Source: DASPMP01 sp035758925 (GTDB lineage: Bacteria; Gemmatimonadota; Gemmatimonadetes; Gemmatimonadales; Gemmatimonadaceae). Taken from it: 64,000 nt of DNA. Made by a program: the position numbers and the translations under genes. The stretch spans positions 44,639 through 108,638 of the forward strand of contig DASTVV010000115.1 in NCBI GenBank assembly GCA_035758925.1. Direction: 5' to 3'. This document shows positions 7,926 to 16,871 of the stretch, piece after piece; position 1 is the first letter of the stretch, and the number at the start of each line of letters is the position of its first letter. The notes under the pieces are model-generated. The model did no database searches, was not told the DNA's origin, and was given only the letters and a program-made list of their open reading frames with translations.

Positions 7926-8380
7926 TGCCGGTGCTCAAGAGCGAAAGGGCGCGTGCACGCACAGAGGGCAATGGCGTACCGTCCGCGAACGGCTCGCCGC
8001 GCGCGGGAGCCAAGCGCACGGTGCTGGGCTACATCGCCGAGCTGCCGCGCTTCCTGAAACTGCTGTGGGGCTTGATGGTCGACGGCCGCGTCTCGGTCGT
8101 GGACAAGCTGCTGGTCGCGGGCGCCATCGCGTACATCGTGACGCCCATCGATCTCATTCCGGATTTCATCCCGTTCCTGGGTGAAGTGGACGACGTCTAC
8201 CTGTTGGTGCTGGCGGTGCGCCGTCTGATGCAGAATGCCGGCAGGGCGGTGCTCATGTCGCACTGGACGGGAGATCCGGCTGATCTGCGCGACTTGAACC
8301 TGCGAAAAGCGCTGCTGGCGGCTGCGTTCTTTCTGCCGCGCAGGATCCGCAAGCGCCTGCATCTCCTGGGGCGCGGATGA
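7925..8380 (+). CDS. YkvA-family (DUF1232) membrane protein
   Basis: A 151-residue protein with the DUF1232 core: AYIVTPIDLIPDFIPFLGE followed by DDVYLLVLAVRRLM, at about residues 70-105. The motif contains a probable membrane hairpin, and hydrophobic segments lie at 60-75 and near the C-terminus (LLAAAFFL). The N-terminus is basic and probably cytoplasmic. The molecular role of the family is not established. The start overlaps the previous stop by one base. Confidence 0.8.
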   Translation: MPVLKSERARARTEGNGVPSANGSPRAGAKRTVLGYIAELPRFLKLLWGLMVDGRVSVVDKLLVAGAIAYIVTPIDLIPDFIPFLGEVDDVYLLVLAVRRLMQNAGRAVLMSHWTGDPADLRDLNLRKALLAAAFFLPRRIRKRLHLLGRG

Positions 8381-8434
8381 GCAGCGAACTGCGTGCTCAC
8401 TAGTTCCGTTCGGTGAAGCACGATACATTTCACC

Positions 8435-9982
8435 ATGGCGACAGGAACTCGAACGACTTCACGGCCCGCGCACCAGGAACGATCTGGCGGCGGGCCTTTG
8501 CGCATTGAAGAGCCACGGAGCGACGCATCCCGGGTGCGCGACGACGTGGCTCTGACGTTTGATGACGTGCTGCTGGTGCCGCGGCACTCGGTCACGCATC
8601 CGAAAGACGTGGCCACGGGATCACGCTTCTCGCGCGGCATCACCCTCCAGGTCCCCTTCGCGTCCGCCGCAATGGATACGGTGACGGAATCGGAGATGGC
8701 CATCGCGATGGCGCGGGCCGGTGGGATTGGCGTTCTGCACAAGAACATGTCGATCGACCGGCAGGCCGCCGAGACCGATCGGGTGAAGCGCAGTGAAAGC
8801 GGAATGATCCTGCAGCCGTACAAGCTGCGGCCGGAGGATACGGTACGGGCCGCCACGTCGCTCATGGCGCGCTTCCGGATCTCCGGCGTCCCCATCGTGG
8901 ACGACGAGGATCGCCTCGTCGGAATCATCACCAACCGCGACCTGCAGTTCGAGCGTGATCTCGACAGGCCGCTGCGAGACGCGATGACGAAGGACCGGCT
9001 GGTCACGGCCCCGGAAGGCACGACGCTGGACGAGGCTGAGCGGATTCTGGCGCAGAACCGGATCGAGAAGCTCCCGGTGGTCGATCGTGCAGGCAAGCTG
9101 CGCGGCCTGATCACGATCAAGGACATCCACAAGCGCCGGCAGTATCCCGACTCCAACAAGGACAAGCACGGCAGGTTACGCGTCGCGGCGGCGGTGGGCG
9201 CTGCGGGCGACTTCATGGCCCGCGCGCGCGCCCTGGTGGAGGCGGGCGTGGACGCGCTGGTGGTGGACACGGCGCATGGGCACAGCGAAGGCGCCTTGCG
9301 CGCCACTGCCCAGATGCGCGAAGCATTTCCCGACGTCCAGCTCGTGGCTGGCAACATCGCGACCAGGGATGGCGCGCGCGCGCTGATCGAGCGCGGTGTC
9401 GACGCCGTGAAGTGCGGCGTGGGTCCGGGGTCCATCTGCACGACGCGCGTCGTCACCGGCGTCGGCGTTCCCCAGCTGACTGCCGTCATCGACGCCGTTG
9501 CCGGCGCGGGCGACGTGCCGGTGATCGCCGACGGCGGCATCAAGTATTCGGGCGACATCGTCAAGGCGATCGCCGCTGGCGCGGCGTCCGTCATGATGGG
9601 ATCCATGCTGGCGGGCACCGAAGAGAGCCCCGGCGAGGCGTTCCTGCTCGAGGGCCGGCGCTACAAGATGGTTCGCGGCATGGGTTCATTGAGCGCCATG
9701 CAGGACGGCAGCGCCGACCGTTACTTCCAGGAAGGCGAGCTGTCGCCGCGGAAGCTCGTGCCCGAGGGCATCGAAGGGCGCGTGCCTTACAAAGGGCCGG
9801 TGTCCGACGTGCTGTATCAGATGGTGGGCGGGCTTCGGAGCGGGATGGGATACGTCGGCTGCGGCACGATTGAAGAGCTGCGCACGAGGACCGAATTCGT
9901 GCGGATTACCACGGCCGGATTGCGCGAGTCGCACCCCCACGACGTGACGATCACTCGGGAAGCACCGAACTACAGCGGCTGA
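8435..9982 (+). CDS. guaB: Inosine-5'-monophosphate dehydrogenase
   Basis: Cytoplasmic enzyme that oxidises IMP to XMP with NAD, the committed step of GMP synthesis. The 515-residue barrel is interrupted by two CBS domains at about residues 120-230. The active-site loop GVGPGSICTTRVVTGVG places the catalytic cysteine at residue 335. FDDVLLVP near the N-terminus, DGGIKYSGDI and the flap region GMGSLSAMQDGS are all present. The N-terminus is about 25 residues longer than usual before the core. There is no ribosome-binding site; GATACA ends seven bases before the ATG, so a leaderless mRNA is possible. A strong terminator follows at 10046. Confidence 0.96.
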   Translation: MATGTRTTSRPAHQERSGGGPLRIEEPRSDASRVRDDVALTFDDVLLVPRHSVTHPKDVATGSRFSRGITLQVPFASAAMDTVTESEMAIAMARAGGIGVLHKNMSIDRQAAETDRVKRSESGMILQPYKLRPEDTVRAATSLMARFRISGVPIVDDEDRLVGIITNRDLQFERDLDRPLRDAMTKDRLVTAPEGTTLDEAERILAQNRIEKLPVVDRAGKLRGLITIKDIHKRRQYPDSNKDKHGRLRVAAAVGAAGDFMARARALVEAGVDALVVDTAHGHSEGALRATAQMREAFPDVQLVAGNIATRDGARALIERGVDAVKCGVGPGSICTTRVVTGVGVPQLTAVIDAVAGAGDVPVIADGGIKYSGDIVKAIAAGAASVMMGSMLAGTEESPGEAFLLEGRRYKMVRGMGSLSAMQDGSADRYFQEGELSPRKLVPEGIEGRVPYKGPVSDVLYQMVGGLRSGMGYVGCGTIEELRTRTEFVRITTAGLRESHPHDVTITREAPNYSG

Positions 9983-10045
9983 ATCGAAAAAGCTTTCCTT
10001 GACAGCGCCGTGACGGGCGCCGAAGTTCCGCGCTGTATACAGTCC

Positions 10046-10073
10046 GGGCGGCTCACCTGCGCCGCCCCTTTTT
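10046..10073 (+). terminator. Rho-independent terminator after guaB
   Basis: GGGCGGC, an 8-base loop and GCCGCCC followed by C and five T. It ends 25 bases before the permease start codon, so the permease probably has its own promoter or depends on read-through. Confidence 0.7.
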
Positions 10074-10098
10074 ACGTACGTACCCACCGGAGATCCGC

Positions 10099-11571
10099 AT
10101 GGGACTGTGGACGACTAAGAGCATTACGATGCTGCAGGAGGAGGCGACCGCCGAGGGCGAGCACTCGCTCAAGCGTGCGCTGAGCGCCACCAACCTCATT
10201 CTGCTCGGCATCGGCGCGATCATCGGCGCGGGCATCTTCGTCCTGACCGGCAACGCGGCCGCGCAGTACGCGGGTCCCGCGGTGACGCTCTCGATGATTC
10301 TCGCTGGCGTCGCGTGCGCCTTCGCCGGCCTGTGCTACGCCGAGTTCGCCAGCATGATCCCGATCGCGGGATCAGCCTACACCTACGGCTACGCGACGCT
10401 GGGCGAGTTCTTCGCCTGGATCATTGGCTGGGACCTGATGCTCGAGTACCTGTTCGGCGCGGCGACCGTCAGCGTCGGCTGGGCGGGCAATTTCGTGAAG
10501 TTCATGGCCGAATTCGGCATCACGGTCCCCACGAAGTGGTCCGACGCGCCGTACGCCGTGGACGCGGCGAACAACTTCACGCGAACGGGGGCGATCTTCA
10601 ACGTCCCCGCTTTCGTTTTGGCACTCATGCTCACCGTCATCCTGGTCATCGGCATCAAGGAATCGGCGCGCTTCAACAACTTCATCGTGTTCGTGAAGGT
10701 GGCGATCATCTTCCTGGTGATCGGCATCGGCTTCATCTACGTGAAGACCTCCAACTGGCACCCGTTCATCCCCGAGAACGCGGGCCGGTTCGGCGAATTC
10801 GGCTGGAGCGGCGTGTTGCGTGGCGCGGGAGTGATTTTCTTCGCTTACATAGGATTCGACGCCGTATCGACAGCCGCACAGGAGGCGAAGAATCCACAAC
10901 GAGACATGCCCATAGGCATACTCGGTTCGCTCGCCATCTGCACCGTGCTCTACGTGCTCATGGCGCTGGTCATGACGGGCATGACGTCCTACCTCAAGCT
11001 CAACGATCCGGCGCCCGTCCTCGTGGCGATTCAGGCGGCTGGTCCTTCGCTGGCCTGGCTGCGCTACGCGGTGGAAGTCGGGTCCCTCGCCGGACTCGCG
11101 TCGGTGGTGCTGGTGATGCTCATGGGCCAGGCCCGCGTGTTCTTCTCGATGGCCAATGACGGCCTGCTCCCGAGCGCGTTTGGCAAGGTGCATCCGCGGT
11201 TTCGCACTCCCTACATCACGACCATTGTCACCGGTACCGCTGCCGCCATCGTCGCGGGCCTTTTCCCGATCGGACTGCTGGGTCAGCTGGTGAGCATCGG
11301 CACGCTGCTCGCGTTCGTCATCGTGTGCGCCGGCATCTGGATCCTTCGTCGCCGTTCGCCGGATCTGCCCCGCGCCTTCAAGACGCCGGCGGTGCCTCTC
11401 GTTCCAATCCTGGGCATCATTTCCTGCCTGGCGCTGATGGCCGGTCTGCCCCACGACACGTGGATTCGATTGATCGTGTGGCTGCTGATCGGCTTCGTCA
11501 TCTACTTCACGTACGGTCGCAAGAATTCGAAGCTCAGCAATCCCCAGCCGGCTGCTGGAGCACGGCGTTAG
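10099..11571 (+). CDS. APC-superfamily amino acid permease
   Basis: Inner-membrane transporter of 490 residues with about 12 membrane segments. It resembles the cationic amino acid transporter (CAT/YfnA-like) branch: the family start LSATNLILLGIGAIIGAGIF and the conserved GPAVTLS and YAEFASMIPIAGSAYTYGY segments are visible. IGFDAVSTAAQEAKNPQRDMP is also characteristic. The specific substrate cannot be told from sequence. It is flanked by terminators on both sides (10046 and 11590), so it is a single-gene transcription unit. Confidence 0.9.
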   Translation: MGLWTTKSITMLQEEATAEGEHSLKRALSATNLILLGIGAIIGAGIFVLTGNAAAQYAGPAVTLSMILAGVACAFAGLCYAEFASMIPIAGSAYTYGYATLGEFFAWIIGWDLMLEYLFGAATVSVGWAGNFVKFMAEFGITVPTKWSDAPYAVDAANNFTRTGAIFNVPAFVLALMLTVILVIGIKESARFNNFIVFVKVAIIFLVIGIGFIYVKTSNWHPFIPENAGRFGEFGWSGVLRGAGVIFFAYIGFDAVSTAAQEAKNPQRDMPIGILGSLAICTVLYVLMALVMTGMTSYLKLNDPAPVLVAIQAAGPSLAWLRYAVEVGSLAGLASVVLVMLMGQARVFFSMANDGLLPSAFGKVHPRFRTPYITTIVTGTAAAIVAGLFPIGLLGQLVSIGTLLAFVIVCAGIWILRRRSPDLPRAFKTPAVPLVPILGIISCLALMAGLPHDTWIRLIVWLLIGFVIYFTYGRKNSKLSNPQPAAGARR

Positions 11572-11589
11572 CCAGACGTTATCTTGAGC

Positions 11590-11622
11590 ACGGCGCCCCC
11601 AACCGGGGCGCCGTCTCTTTTT
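11590..11622 (+). terminator. Rho-independent terminator after the permease
   Basis: Ten-base perfect stem ACGGCGCCCC / GGGGCGCCGT with a 5-base loop, then CTCTTTTT. It lies 10 bases before the TTG start of the DHH phosphoesterase. Confidence 0.75.
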
Positions 11623-11632
11623 CTGGAGTGCT

Positions 11633-12649
11633 TTGCTAGTCCACGGCGACTACCTCAAGATCTCGGCGGAACGGCGCGCTGGTGTTCAGCGCGTTGCGCG
11701 CGAGCTGCAACCAAGTCGGCGGGTGGCTCTGTCCACGCACATCAACGCCGACGGCGACGGCTGCGGCAGTGAGGCGGCGCTGGCGCGCATGCTCGCGCAG
11801 CACGGCATGGCGGTGCACATCGTCAACCCGACGCCGTGGCCGGACCTCTTCGACTTTCTCCTCGCGGATGACGTCGAGGATCGCACGGCCGACGGGGCGG
11901 ACGCGCTCAAGGACATCGATCTCCTGATCGTGCTGGACATCAGCGACGTGAAGCGACTGGGCGCGCTCGCGGAGACTGTCCGTTCGCTCAAGGTGCCGCG
12001 GGTGGTGATCGATCATCACATCGCGTCCGACGATCGGGCCGGCGACATCCTGCTCACGGACACGACCGCCTGCGCCACTGGCGAACTGGTCTACGATCTG
12101 GCGCAAGAGCTCGGTTTCGAGATCACGCCGCGCATCGCAAAATCTCTCTACAGCGCGATCCTCACGGACACCGGCGGTTTTCGATTCAGCAACACGACGC
12201 CCCGGTGTCACGCGATCGCGGCGGACCTGCTGAGCGTCGGTGTCGACCCCGAGGAGATGTATCAGCGCGTGTACGCCTCAGCGCCGGCGGGGCGAGTGCG
12301 ACTGCTGGCGGATGTCCTGCAGACGCTGGGCGTGGACGAAGACAAAGGGCTCGCGTGGCTCTCGATGAGCGCTGGCGCGCTCGAGCAGCATCATGTTCGC
12401 CAGGAAGATCTGGACGGCATCGTGGAGCACGCGCGTTCCATCGCCGGGACGCGGATGGCCGTGTTCTTCCGCGATCTCGGCCACGGCAAGGTCAAGGTGT
12501 CGTTCCGCAGCACGGGGGGCGTGGACGTCAATGCCTTCGCGCGAAAATTCGGGGGCGGCGGCCACGCGCGAGCGTCGGGCGCGCTGATTCCCGGCGGGTT
12601 GGACGACGTGCGGCAGCGCGTGCTCGCCGCGGCGCGTGACGTCCTTTAG
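11633..12649 (+). CDS. DHH-family phosphoesterase, NrnA-like (oligoribonuclease / pAp phosphatase)
   Basis: A 338-residue cytoplasmic enzyme. The N-terminal DHH domain has THINADGDGCGSE, LDISDVKR and VIDHHIA, giving the metal-binding aspartates and histidines. The C-terminal DHHA1 domain ends with the RNA-binding motif GGGGHARASGA. Bacterial homologues degrade short RNAs and 3'-phosphoadenosine 5'-phosphate or hydrolyse linear cyclic-dinucleotide products; which applies here is not shown. The TTG at 11633 has GGAG four bases before it; no better start exists in frame. The stop lies 10 bases before the Mrp ATG. Confidence 0.85.
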   Translation: MLVHGDYLKISAERRAGVQRVARELQPSRRVALSTHINADGDGCGSEAALARMLAQHGMAVHIVNPTPWPDLFDFLLADDVEDRTADGADALKDIDLLIVLDISDVKRLGALAETVRSLKVPRVVIDHHIASDDRAGDILLTDTTACATGELVYDLAQELGFEITPRIAKSLYSAILTDTGGFRFSNTTPRCHAIAADLLSVGVDPEEMYQRVYASAPAGRVRLLADVLQTLGVDEDKGLAWLSMSAGALEQHHVRQEDLDGIVEHARSIAGTRMAVFFRDLGHGKVKVSFRSTGGVDVNAFARKFGGGGHARASGALIPGGLDDVRQRVLAAARDVL

Positions 12650-12659
12650 GTTGCGCGAT

Positions 12660-13559
12660 ATGACGGAGAAGGAGCGAGAGGGGGAAGGCGGCGGTGTCAG
12701 GCGCGATGCGCCCAGAGCACCATTGCCCGTGATGGAGAGCCGGCCTACCCCGAAGCCCGTTCCGGCGCAGCAGCCGGTGCACTTCCCGGGCCTGGGCAAG
12801 GTCATCGCGATCTCGAGCGGCAAGGGCGGAGTCGGAAAGTCCACCGTGGCTTCCAACGTGGCTGTTGCCCTGGCCATGTCGGGCGCGCGCGTTGGCCTGA
12901 TGGACGCGGACGTCTACGGCCCGAACATCCCGCGCATGATGGGCGTGAACTCACCGCCCGCGGTGGTGGACGAGAAGATCGTTCCGCTGGAGGCGCACGG
13001 GGTGAAGATCATCAGCCTCGGGTTCCTGATCGAGCGCGATCAGCCCGCGATCTGGCGCGGGCCGATCGTCATGAAAATCGTGAACCAGTTCCTGCGCGAC
13101 GTCGCCTGGGGACAGCTCGACTATTTCATCGTCGACATGCCACCGGGTACCGGCGACGCGCAATTGTCGCTCGTGCAAGCCACGCACGTCGCGGGAGCGA
13201 TCATCGTGACGACGCCGCAGGAGGTGGCCGTAGGCGACGCCTTGCGCGGCGCGAAAATGTTCCAGCGCGTCAACGTGCCGGTCCTCGGCATCGTGGAGAA
13301 CATGAGTTGGTTCGAATGTCCACATTGCGGCAAGCCCAGCTCGCTCTTCGGCACCGGCGGTGGCGAACGCCTGGCCACTGAGCTGGGACTGCCGCTGCTG
13401 GGACAGGTGCCGCTCTATCCTCGCGTGATGGAAGGGGCCGACAAAGGCCAGCCAATCGTCGTGTCGGACCCGCAATCATCCGCCGCCAAAGCGCTGATGT
13501 CGGTGGCGGACCGGATGAAGGCCGAGGCGATGTCGAGCGCAGGCGGGGAAGGGACGTGA
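12660..13559 (+). CDS. apbC: Mrp/NBP35-family ATP-binding iron-sulfur carrier (ApbC-like)
   Basis: P-loop ATPase that carries or inserts Fe-S clusters. The deviant Walker A SSGKGGVGKST, DADVYGPNIPRMMG, DMPPGTGDAQLS and the C-terminal CPHC motif (FECPHCGK) that holds the bridging cluster are present. It lacks the N-terminal DUF59/FeS-assembly domain found in many Mrp proteins; instead about 45 basic, Pro-rich residues precede the ATPase. The ATG at 12660 was chosen; a GTG at 12636 would overlap the upstream gene by 14 bases. The stop overlaps the MATE start as GTGA. Confidence 0.9.
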   Translation: MTEKEREGEGGGVRRDAPRAPLPVMESRPTPKPVPAQQPVHFPGLGKVIAISSGKGGVGKSTVASNVAVALAMSGARVGLMDADVYGPNIPRMMGVNSPPAVVDEKIVPLEAHGVKIISLGFLIERDQPAIWRGPIVMKIVNQFLRDVAWGQLDYFIVDMPPGTGDAQLSLVQATHVAGAIIVTTPQEVAVGDALRGAKMFQRVNVPVLGIVENMSWFECPHCGKPSSLFGTGGGERLATELGLPLLGQVPLYPRVMEGADKGQPIVVSDPQSSAAKALMSVADRMKAEAMSSAGGEGT

Positions 13560-14998
13560 GCACGGTTCGAGTGGACCCGAACGATGTAGCGCGGCCGCCC
13601 GAGTCCCGGACGGCCGCGCTGCCGTTGGAGCCACATGAAGGGCTGGCGCCGGTCGCGGTCCGTGAGAACCCGGCCGCGGCTGCGCGGCTCGTGGTGGATC
13701 CGCTGCCCCGCACCATCGCGCGGGTCGCATTTCCCGCAGCGGCGTCGACGCTGCTGATGACGATCTTCGCGAGCGTCGACGCGTTCTGGGTCGGCACCAA
13801 GATCGGTGCGACAGGCATCGCCGCCGTCTCGACGTCGATCTTCTGGGTCTGGCTCATCATCTCGGTGGCGGAGATGGTGAGCATCGGTCTCACGGCTGTC
13901 GCGTCGCGCCGCTACGGGGAAGGGAGAGGCGCCGATGCTGCGCGTGTCGCCGGGACTGCGCTCGTGTTCACACTCGTCGTGGGTGGCGTGGCCGCGGTCG
14001 TCGGGCATCTCATGCTGCCCTGGATGTTCGCGACCATGCACACGCCGGCCGACGTCACCGCGCTTGGTGTCCAGTATCTGGGCACCTATCTCCTGGGCAC
14101 GCCACTTCTGTTCGGGTTCTTTGCCGTCGATGCGGCGTTCCGCGCGTCCGGCGATTCGCGAACGCCCTTCATCCTGCTCGCGATTTCCGTTGCGGCGACG
14201 CTGGTGCTTGATCCTGTACTGATCCTCGGACTCGGCCCGGCGCCGCGGTTGGGAATCGCGGGCGCCGCTATCGCCACGGTGACCACGCGCGCGGTCGCGT
14301 TCAGCCTGGGGCTGTTGCTCGCCATGCGGCGTCGCCTGCTGACGGTCACGACATTCGACTGGCGCGCGATTGGCGCGATCTGCCGAGTCGGGCTTCCGAC
14401 CGCCGCGACAGGGGTCGTCTTCAGCCTGATCTACGTGCTCGTGACGCGCAGCACCACACGATTTGGAACGCCAGCGCTCGCGGCGCTCGGCATTGGCCAT
14501 CGCGTCGAGAGCTGGCTCTTCATGGTCGGCGTCGGATTCGGCGCCGCGACCGCTGCCATCGTCGGTCAGAATCTGGGCGCAGGCCGAGTGGATCGAGCGG
14601 TGAAAGCAGGTTGGCTGGCGACCGCGTATTGCACCGGCCTCGGGGTGTGTTTCAGCATCATGCAGCTGTGGGTCCCGGAGCGGTTTGCGGCGATTTTCGC
14701 GACGGATCCGGCGGTCATCGCTGAAAGTGCCAACTACCTTCGCATCGCGTCGCTCTCTCAGCTCGCGGTGTGTGCGGAGGTCGTGCTTGAAAGCGCGCTC
14801 GGGGGTGCCGGCTACACCGTTGCTCCGATGCTGAGTTCCACCACGTTCACGGTCTTGCGCGTTCCGCTCGCCGCCTGGGCGGCTACGCGATGGGGCAGCA
14901 CCGGGATCTGGTGGGTGATCTCACTGACGGCCACCGCGAGGGCGGTGGCAATGACGGCACTCTGGCGCGCCGGAGGCTGGCAGCGGCGAACCGTGTAG
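13556..14998 (+). CDS. MATE-family efflux transporter
   Basis: A 480-residue inner-membrane protein with 12 predicted membrane segments in two homologous halves. Residues 1-55 are a polar, Pro/Ala/Arg-rich extension, then PRTIARVAFPAAASTLLMTI begins the first helix. Family features include FASVDAFWVGTKIG in the first half and GVGFGAATAAIVGQNLGAGR in the second. MATE proteins export cationic drugs or metabolites using Na+ or H+ gradients; the substrate is unknown here. The GTG start shares GTGA with the Mrp stop. A hairpin follows its stop (14999). Confidence 0.88.
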   Translation: MSTVRVDPNDVARPPESRTAALPLEPHEGLAPVAVRENPAAAARLVVDPLPRTIARVAFPAAASTLLMTIFASVDAFWVGTKIGATGIAAVSTSIFWVWLIISVAEMVSIGLTAVASRRYGEGRGADAARVAGTALVFTLVVGGVAAVVGHLMLPWMFATMHTPADVTALGVQYLGTYLLGTPLLFGFFAVDAAFRASGDSRTPFILLAISVAATLVLDPVLILGLGPAPRLGIAGAAIATVTTRAVAFSLGLLLAMRRRLLTVTTFDWRAIGAICRVGLPTAATGVVFSLIYVLVTRSTTRFGTPALAALGIGHRVESWLFMVGVGFGAATAAIVGQNLGAGRVDRAVKAGWLATAYCTGLGVCFSIMQLWVPERFAAIFATDPAVIAESANYLRIASLSQLAVCAEVVLESALGGAGYTVAPMLSSTTFTVLRVPLAAWAATRWGSTGIWWVISLTATARAVAMTALWRAGGWQRRTV

Positions 14999-15022
14999 GC
15001 GCGCGGCTCCAGTGCCGCGCGC
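14999..15022. terminator. Convergent hairpin between MATE and bactofilin-like genes
   Basis: Perfect 9-base stem GCGCGCGGC / GCCGCGCGC with a 6-base loop, filling the 27-base gap between two convergent stop codons. There is no T-tract. Its position suggests bidirectional transcription termination or mRNA end protection. Confidence 0.55.
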
Positions 15023-15025
15023 TCC

Positions 15026-16141
15026 TCAGCCCTTCGTGGTGACCACAGGGCGCCGTGCCGCCGCAACGCCCGTGACGGGCGTTGGCGTTTGCCACGAGAG
15101 ATCATCCACCGGTCGCGCGGCCCGCCCGTGTTCGCCTTCGCGTCTGGTGCCTGCGCGCGTCAGGATCGTCGCGCCCAGGCCGAATGTCATCGCGACCCAG
15201 CTGCCCGCCAGGGCCACACCCCGGAGCACGGAACCAGCGATCGGATGCCAGATGAACGCCCCAGCAAGCAGCCAGAGGCCCACATAGACGACGAGGCCGA
15301 GGAAGAGCGACCGGAGGTGCACGGCACGCGAGTCGGCGGCACTCCCCAGGAAGGCCCTGCCCGTGAATCTCGCAACGGCAAGGAACCCGAGCATCAGAAG
15401 GCCGGCCAGCGCGATGACATACGCCACGACGGCAAACGGGATGAGCAGGATACCGATGAGCGAGATGACCAGACCGAGCACCATGAGCAGCAGCGCAGGG
15501 ATGGCCGCCAGCTGAGCGAGGATGCCGATCCAGAACGATCGAGCGAACTGCTGCTGCAGGGCAGTCACGACGCCATTGAGATTCTGCTCGGCGAAGAGCA
15601 GGACACCGATGCCGATGATCCCGAGCACGGTGAACCAACCCAGCACCATCTTGAGGGCACCCCACGTCGAGACTGGCTCGGCGGTCGGAGCTCGGCCGGC
15701 CGCGCGTGCCAGAATGCCGCCCGTGATGCCGCGGATCGAGCGAACGTCGCCTTCGACGACACCCCCCGCCGTGCGTACGCGGCCGTCGATGGCGACGGCA
15801 TTACCGCCGACGGAGCCGCCGGGATACAGGATCACGTCGCCGTGGACGGCGATGGCGTCGCCGGTCACGCGACCGCTGATTATGAGGTTGCCGCGTGCGA
15901 CAGCCATGGTTCCCTGCCTGGTCGCACCGCTCGCGACTTCTTGTCGGCCAACCTTGAAGCTGTCAGCCACCGGGGCATGAACGCTCCCGAGGAGGCTGCG
16001 GATGAGCATGATCTCGGTGCGCAGCCGACCATCCATCACGGGGGCGGGACGGGGGGGGCGCGACGAGTCGGACGCTTGCTGTGCGGGCGCGCCCGCCGCG
16101 ACAAGGGCCGCGGCCAGCGCTCCAAAGGTGAGCGCGCGCAT
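15026..16141 (-). CDS. Bactofilin-like membrane protein with polymer-forming N-terminal domain
   Basis: A 371-residue protein with a signal sequence (MRALTFGALAAALVAAGAPAQQ). A beta-helical stretch at about residues 75-145 has repeats such as GNLIISGRVTGDAIAV, HGDVILYPGGSVGGNAVAI and DGRVRTAGGVVEGDV, the pattern of bactofilin/polymer-forming proteins. Several membrane segments follow (about 155-330). The combination suggests an envelope scaffold anchored in the inner membrane with the beta-helix outside. It starts two bases after the anti-sigma gene stop, so it is the last gene of a sigma/anti-sigma operon and a plausible effector of that stress system. The function is inferred. Confidence 0.75.
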   Translation of the reverse strand: MRALTFGALAAALVAAGAPAQQASDSSRPPRPAPVMDGRLRTEIMLIRSLLGSVHAPVADSFKVGRQEVASGATRQGTMAVARGNLIISGRVTGDAIAVHGDVILYPGGSVGGNAVAIDGRVRTAGGVVEGDVRSIRGITGGILARAAGRAPTAEPVSTWGALKMVLGWFTVLGIIGIGVLLFAEQNLNGVVTALQQQFARSFWIGILAQLAAIPALLLMVLGLVISLIGILLIPFAVVAYVIALAGLLMLGFLAVARFTGRAFLGSAADSRAVHLRSLFLGLVVYVGLWLLAGAFIWHPIAGSVLRGVALAGSWVAMTFGLGATILTRAGTRREGEHGRAARPVDDLSWQTPTPVTGVAAARRPVVTTKG

Positions 16142-16143
16142 GG

Positions 16144-16731
16144 TCAGCTCCGTGCGCGGCTCGAGGTCGCGATGAGTCTGAGGCCGAAGACCGTCGCGAT
16201 GGATGCGACGACGAACCCGCCAGTGGCGAGCGCGATGCCCACCGGTCCCAGCTGCTGGACGGCGAGGATCACCTGGGGTCCGAAGAGCGAAACGACGGCA
16301 TCTCCGGCCGCGTCGCTCACGGTGCTGGTCACCCTGTCGCCAACGAGTCCCGTGAAGGCAGACAGCAGGTCGCCGCGGGTAGCGATCCAGAGGGTCAGTC
16401 CCGTGATCAGCGAGCCCGCGACCGCCACGATGGTGGCAGCGAGCGCACGGGCCGCCGGCTGGGTGGGCATCCAACGTCTCACGGCGTCCCGCGCCGAGAC
16501 GTGCCAGGGGACGAAGACCGGTACCTGACTCATGACCCGGTCAGCCAAGCCAACCCGCGGACTCAGCAGTGGGACCTCGCTCAGGGCGACCACGACAGCC
16601 CTGGCTTCCGCCAGCCGGGCCGTGCAGGCCTCACAGGCGCGTACGTGCTCGCGGAGCGGTTGAACGCCAAATCCGCTCTCTTCGTCGAGCAGCAGGTCGA
16701 CTTCGTTCGGTAGTAGATGCCTGTGATGCAC
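16144..16731 (-). CDS. Zinc-finger anti-sigma factor
   Basis: A 195-residue membrane protein. The N-terminal zf-HC2/ZAS domain has H-x3-C-x2-C (HVRACEAC), the zinc site by which such proteins bind ECF sigma factors. Two hydrophobic segments follow (about residues 93-113 and 155-185), so the sensory part would be small and periplasmic. The GTG start is preceded by GGAGG four bases upstream. The ECF sigma gene lies upstream across a 134-base spacer and the bactofilin-like gene is two bases downstream. Confidence 0.85.
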   Translation of the reverse strand: MHHRHLLPNEVDLLLDEESGFGVQPLREHVRACEACTARLAEARAVVVALSEVPLLSPRVGLADRVMSQVPVFVPWHVSARDAVRRWMPTQPAARALAATIVAVAGSLITGLTLWIATRGDLLSAFTGLVGDRVTSTVSDAAGDAVVSLFGPQVILAVQQLGPVGIALATGGFVVASIATVFGLRLIATSSRARS

Positions 16732-16735
16732 GATG

Positions 16736-16740
16736 CCTCC
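16736..16740 (-). promoter_or_regulatory. Strong ribosome-binding site of the anti-sigma gene
   Basis: GGAGG four bases before the GTG start at 16731; this supports the GTG start and independent translation from the sigma gene. Confidence 0.6.
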
Positions 16741-16831
16741 GGGGCTATCTACGGCCCGGGATTGGGGATGGTTTCAGGGCAAAAAGCTCGCAAATGACTC
16801 GACTTGCGCCGGGCCACGGGAACGTTGTGAT

Positions 16832-16871
16832 CGGGCTCACGCGGGCTCACGCGGCTCACGCGGGCTCACGC
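16832..16871 (-). repeat. 10-base tandem repeat at the 3' end of the sigma gene
   Basis: On the plus strand CGGGCTCACG occurs four times in tandem, the third copy one base short, followed by a degenerate copy. It starts in the spacer to the anti-sigma gene and runs into the sigma stop codon. The bases of the last copies encode the terminal Pro-Ala and stop. Confidence 0.75.

Noticed and set aside
16142..16474. Extension of the bactofilin-like gene upstream by 111 residues
   Set aside because: It lies over the anti-sigma gene in another frame, while the ATG at 16141 gives a normal signal sequence.
15089..16528. A 479-codon plus-strand frame opposite the bactofilin-like and anti-sigma genes
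   Set aside because: Low-complexity His/Arg/Asp-rich translation; the minus-strand genes have clear domains and ribosome-binding sites.
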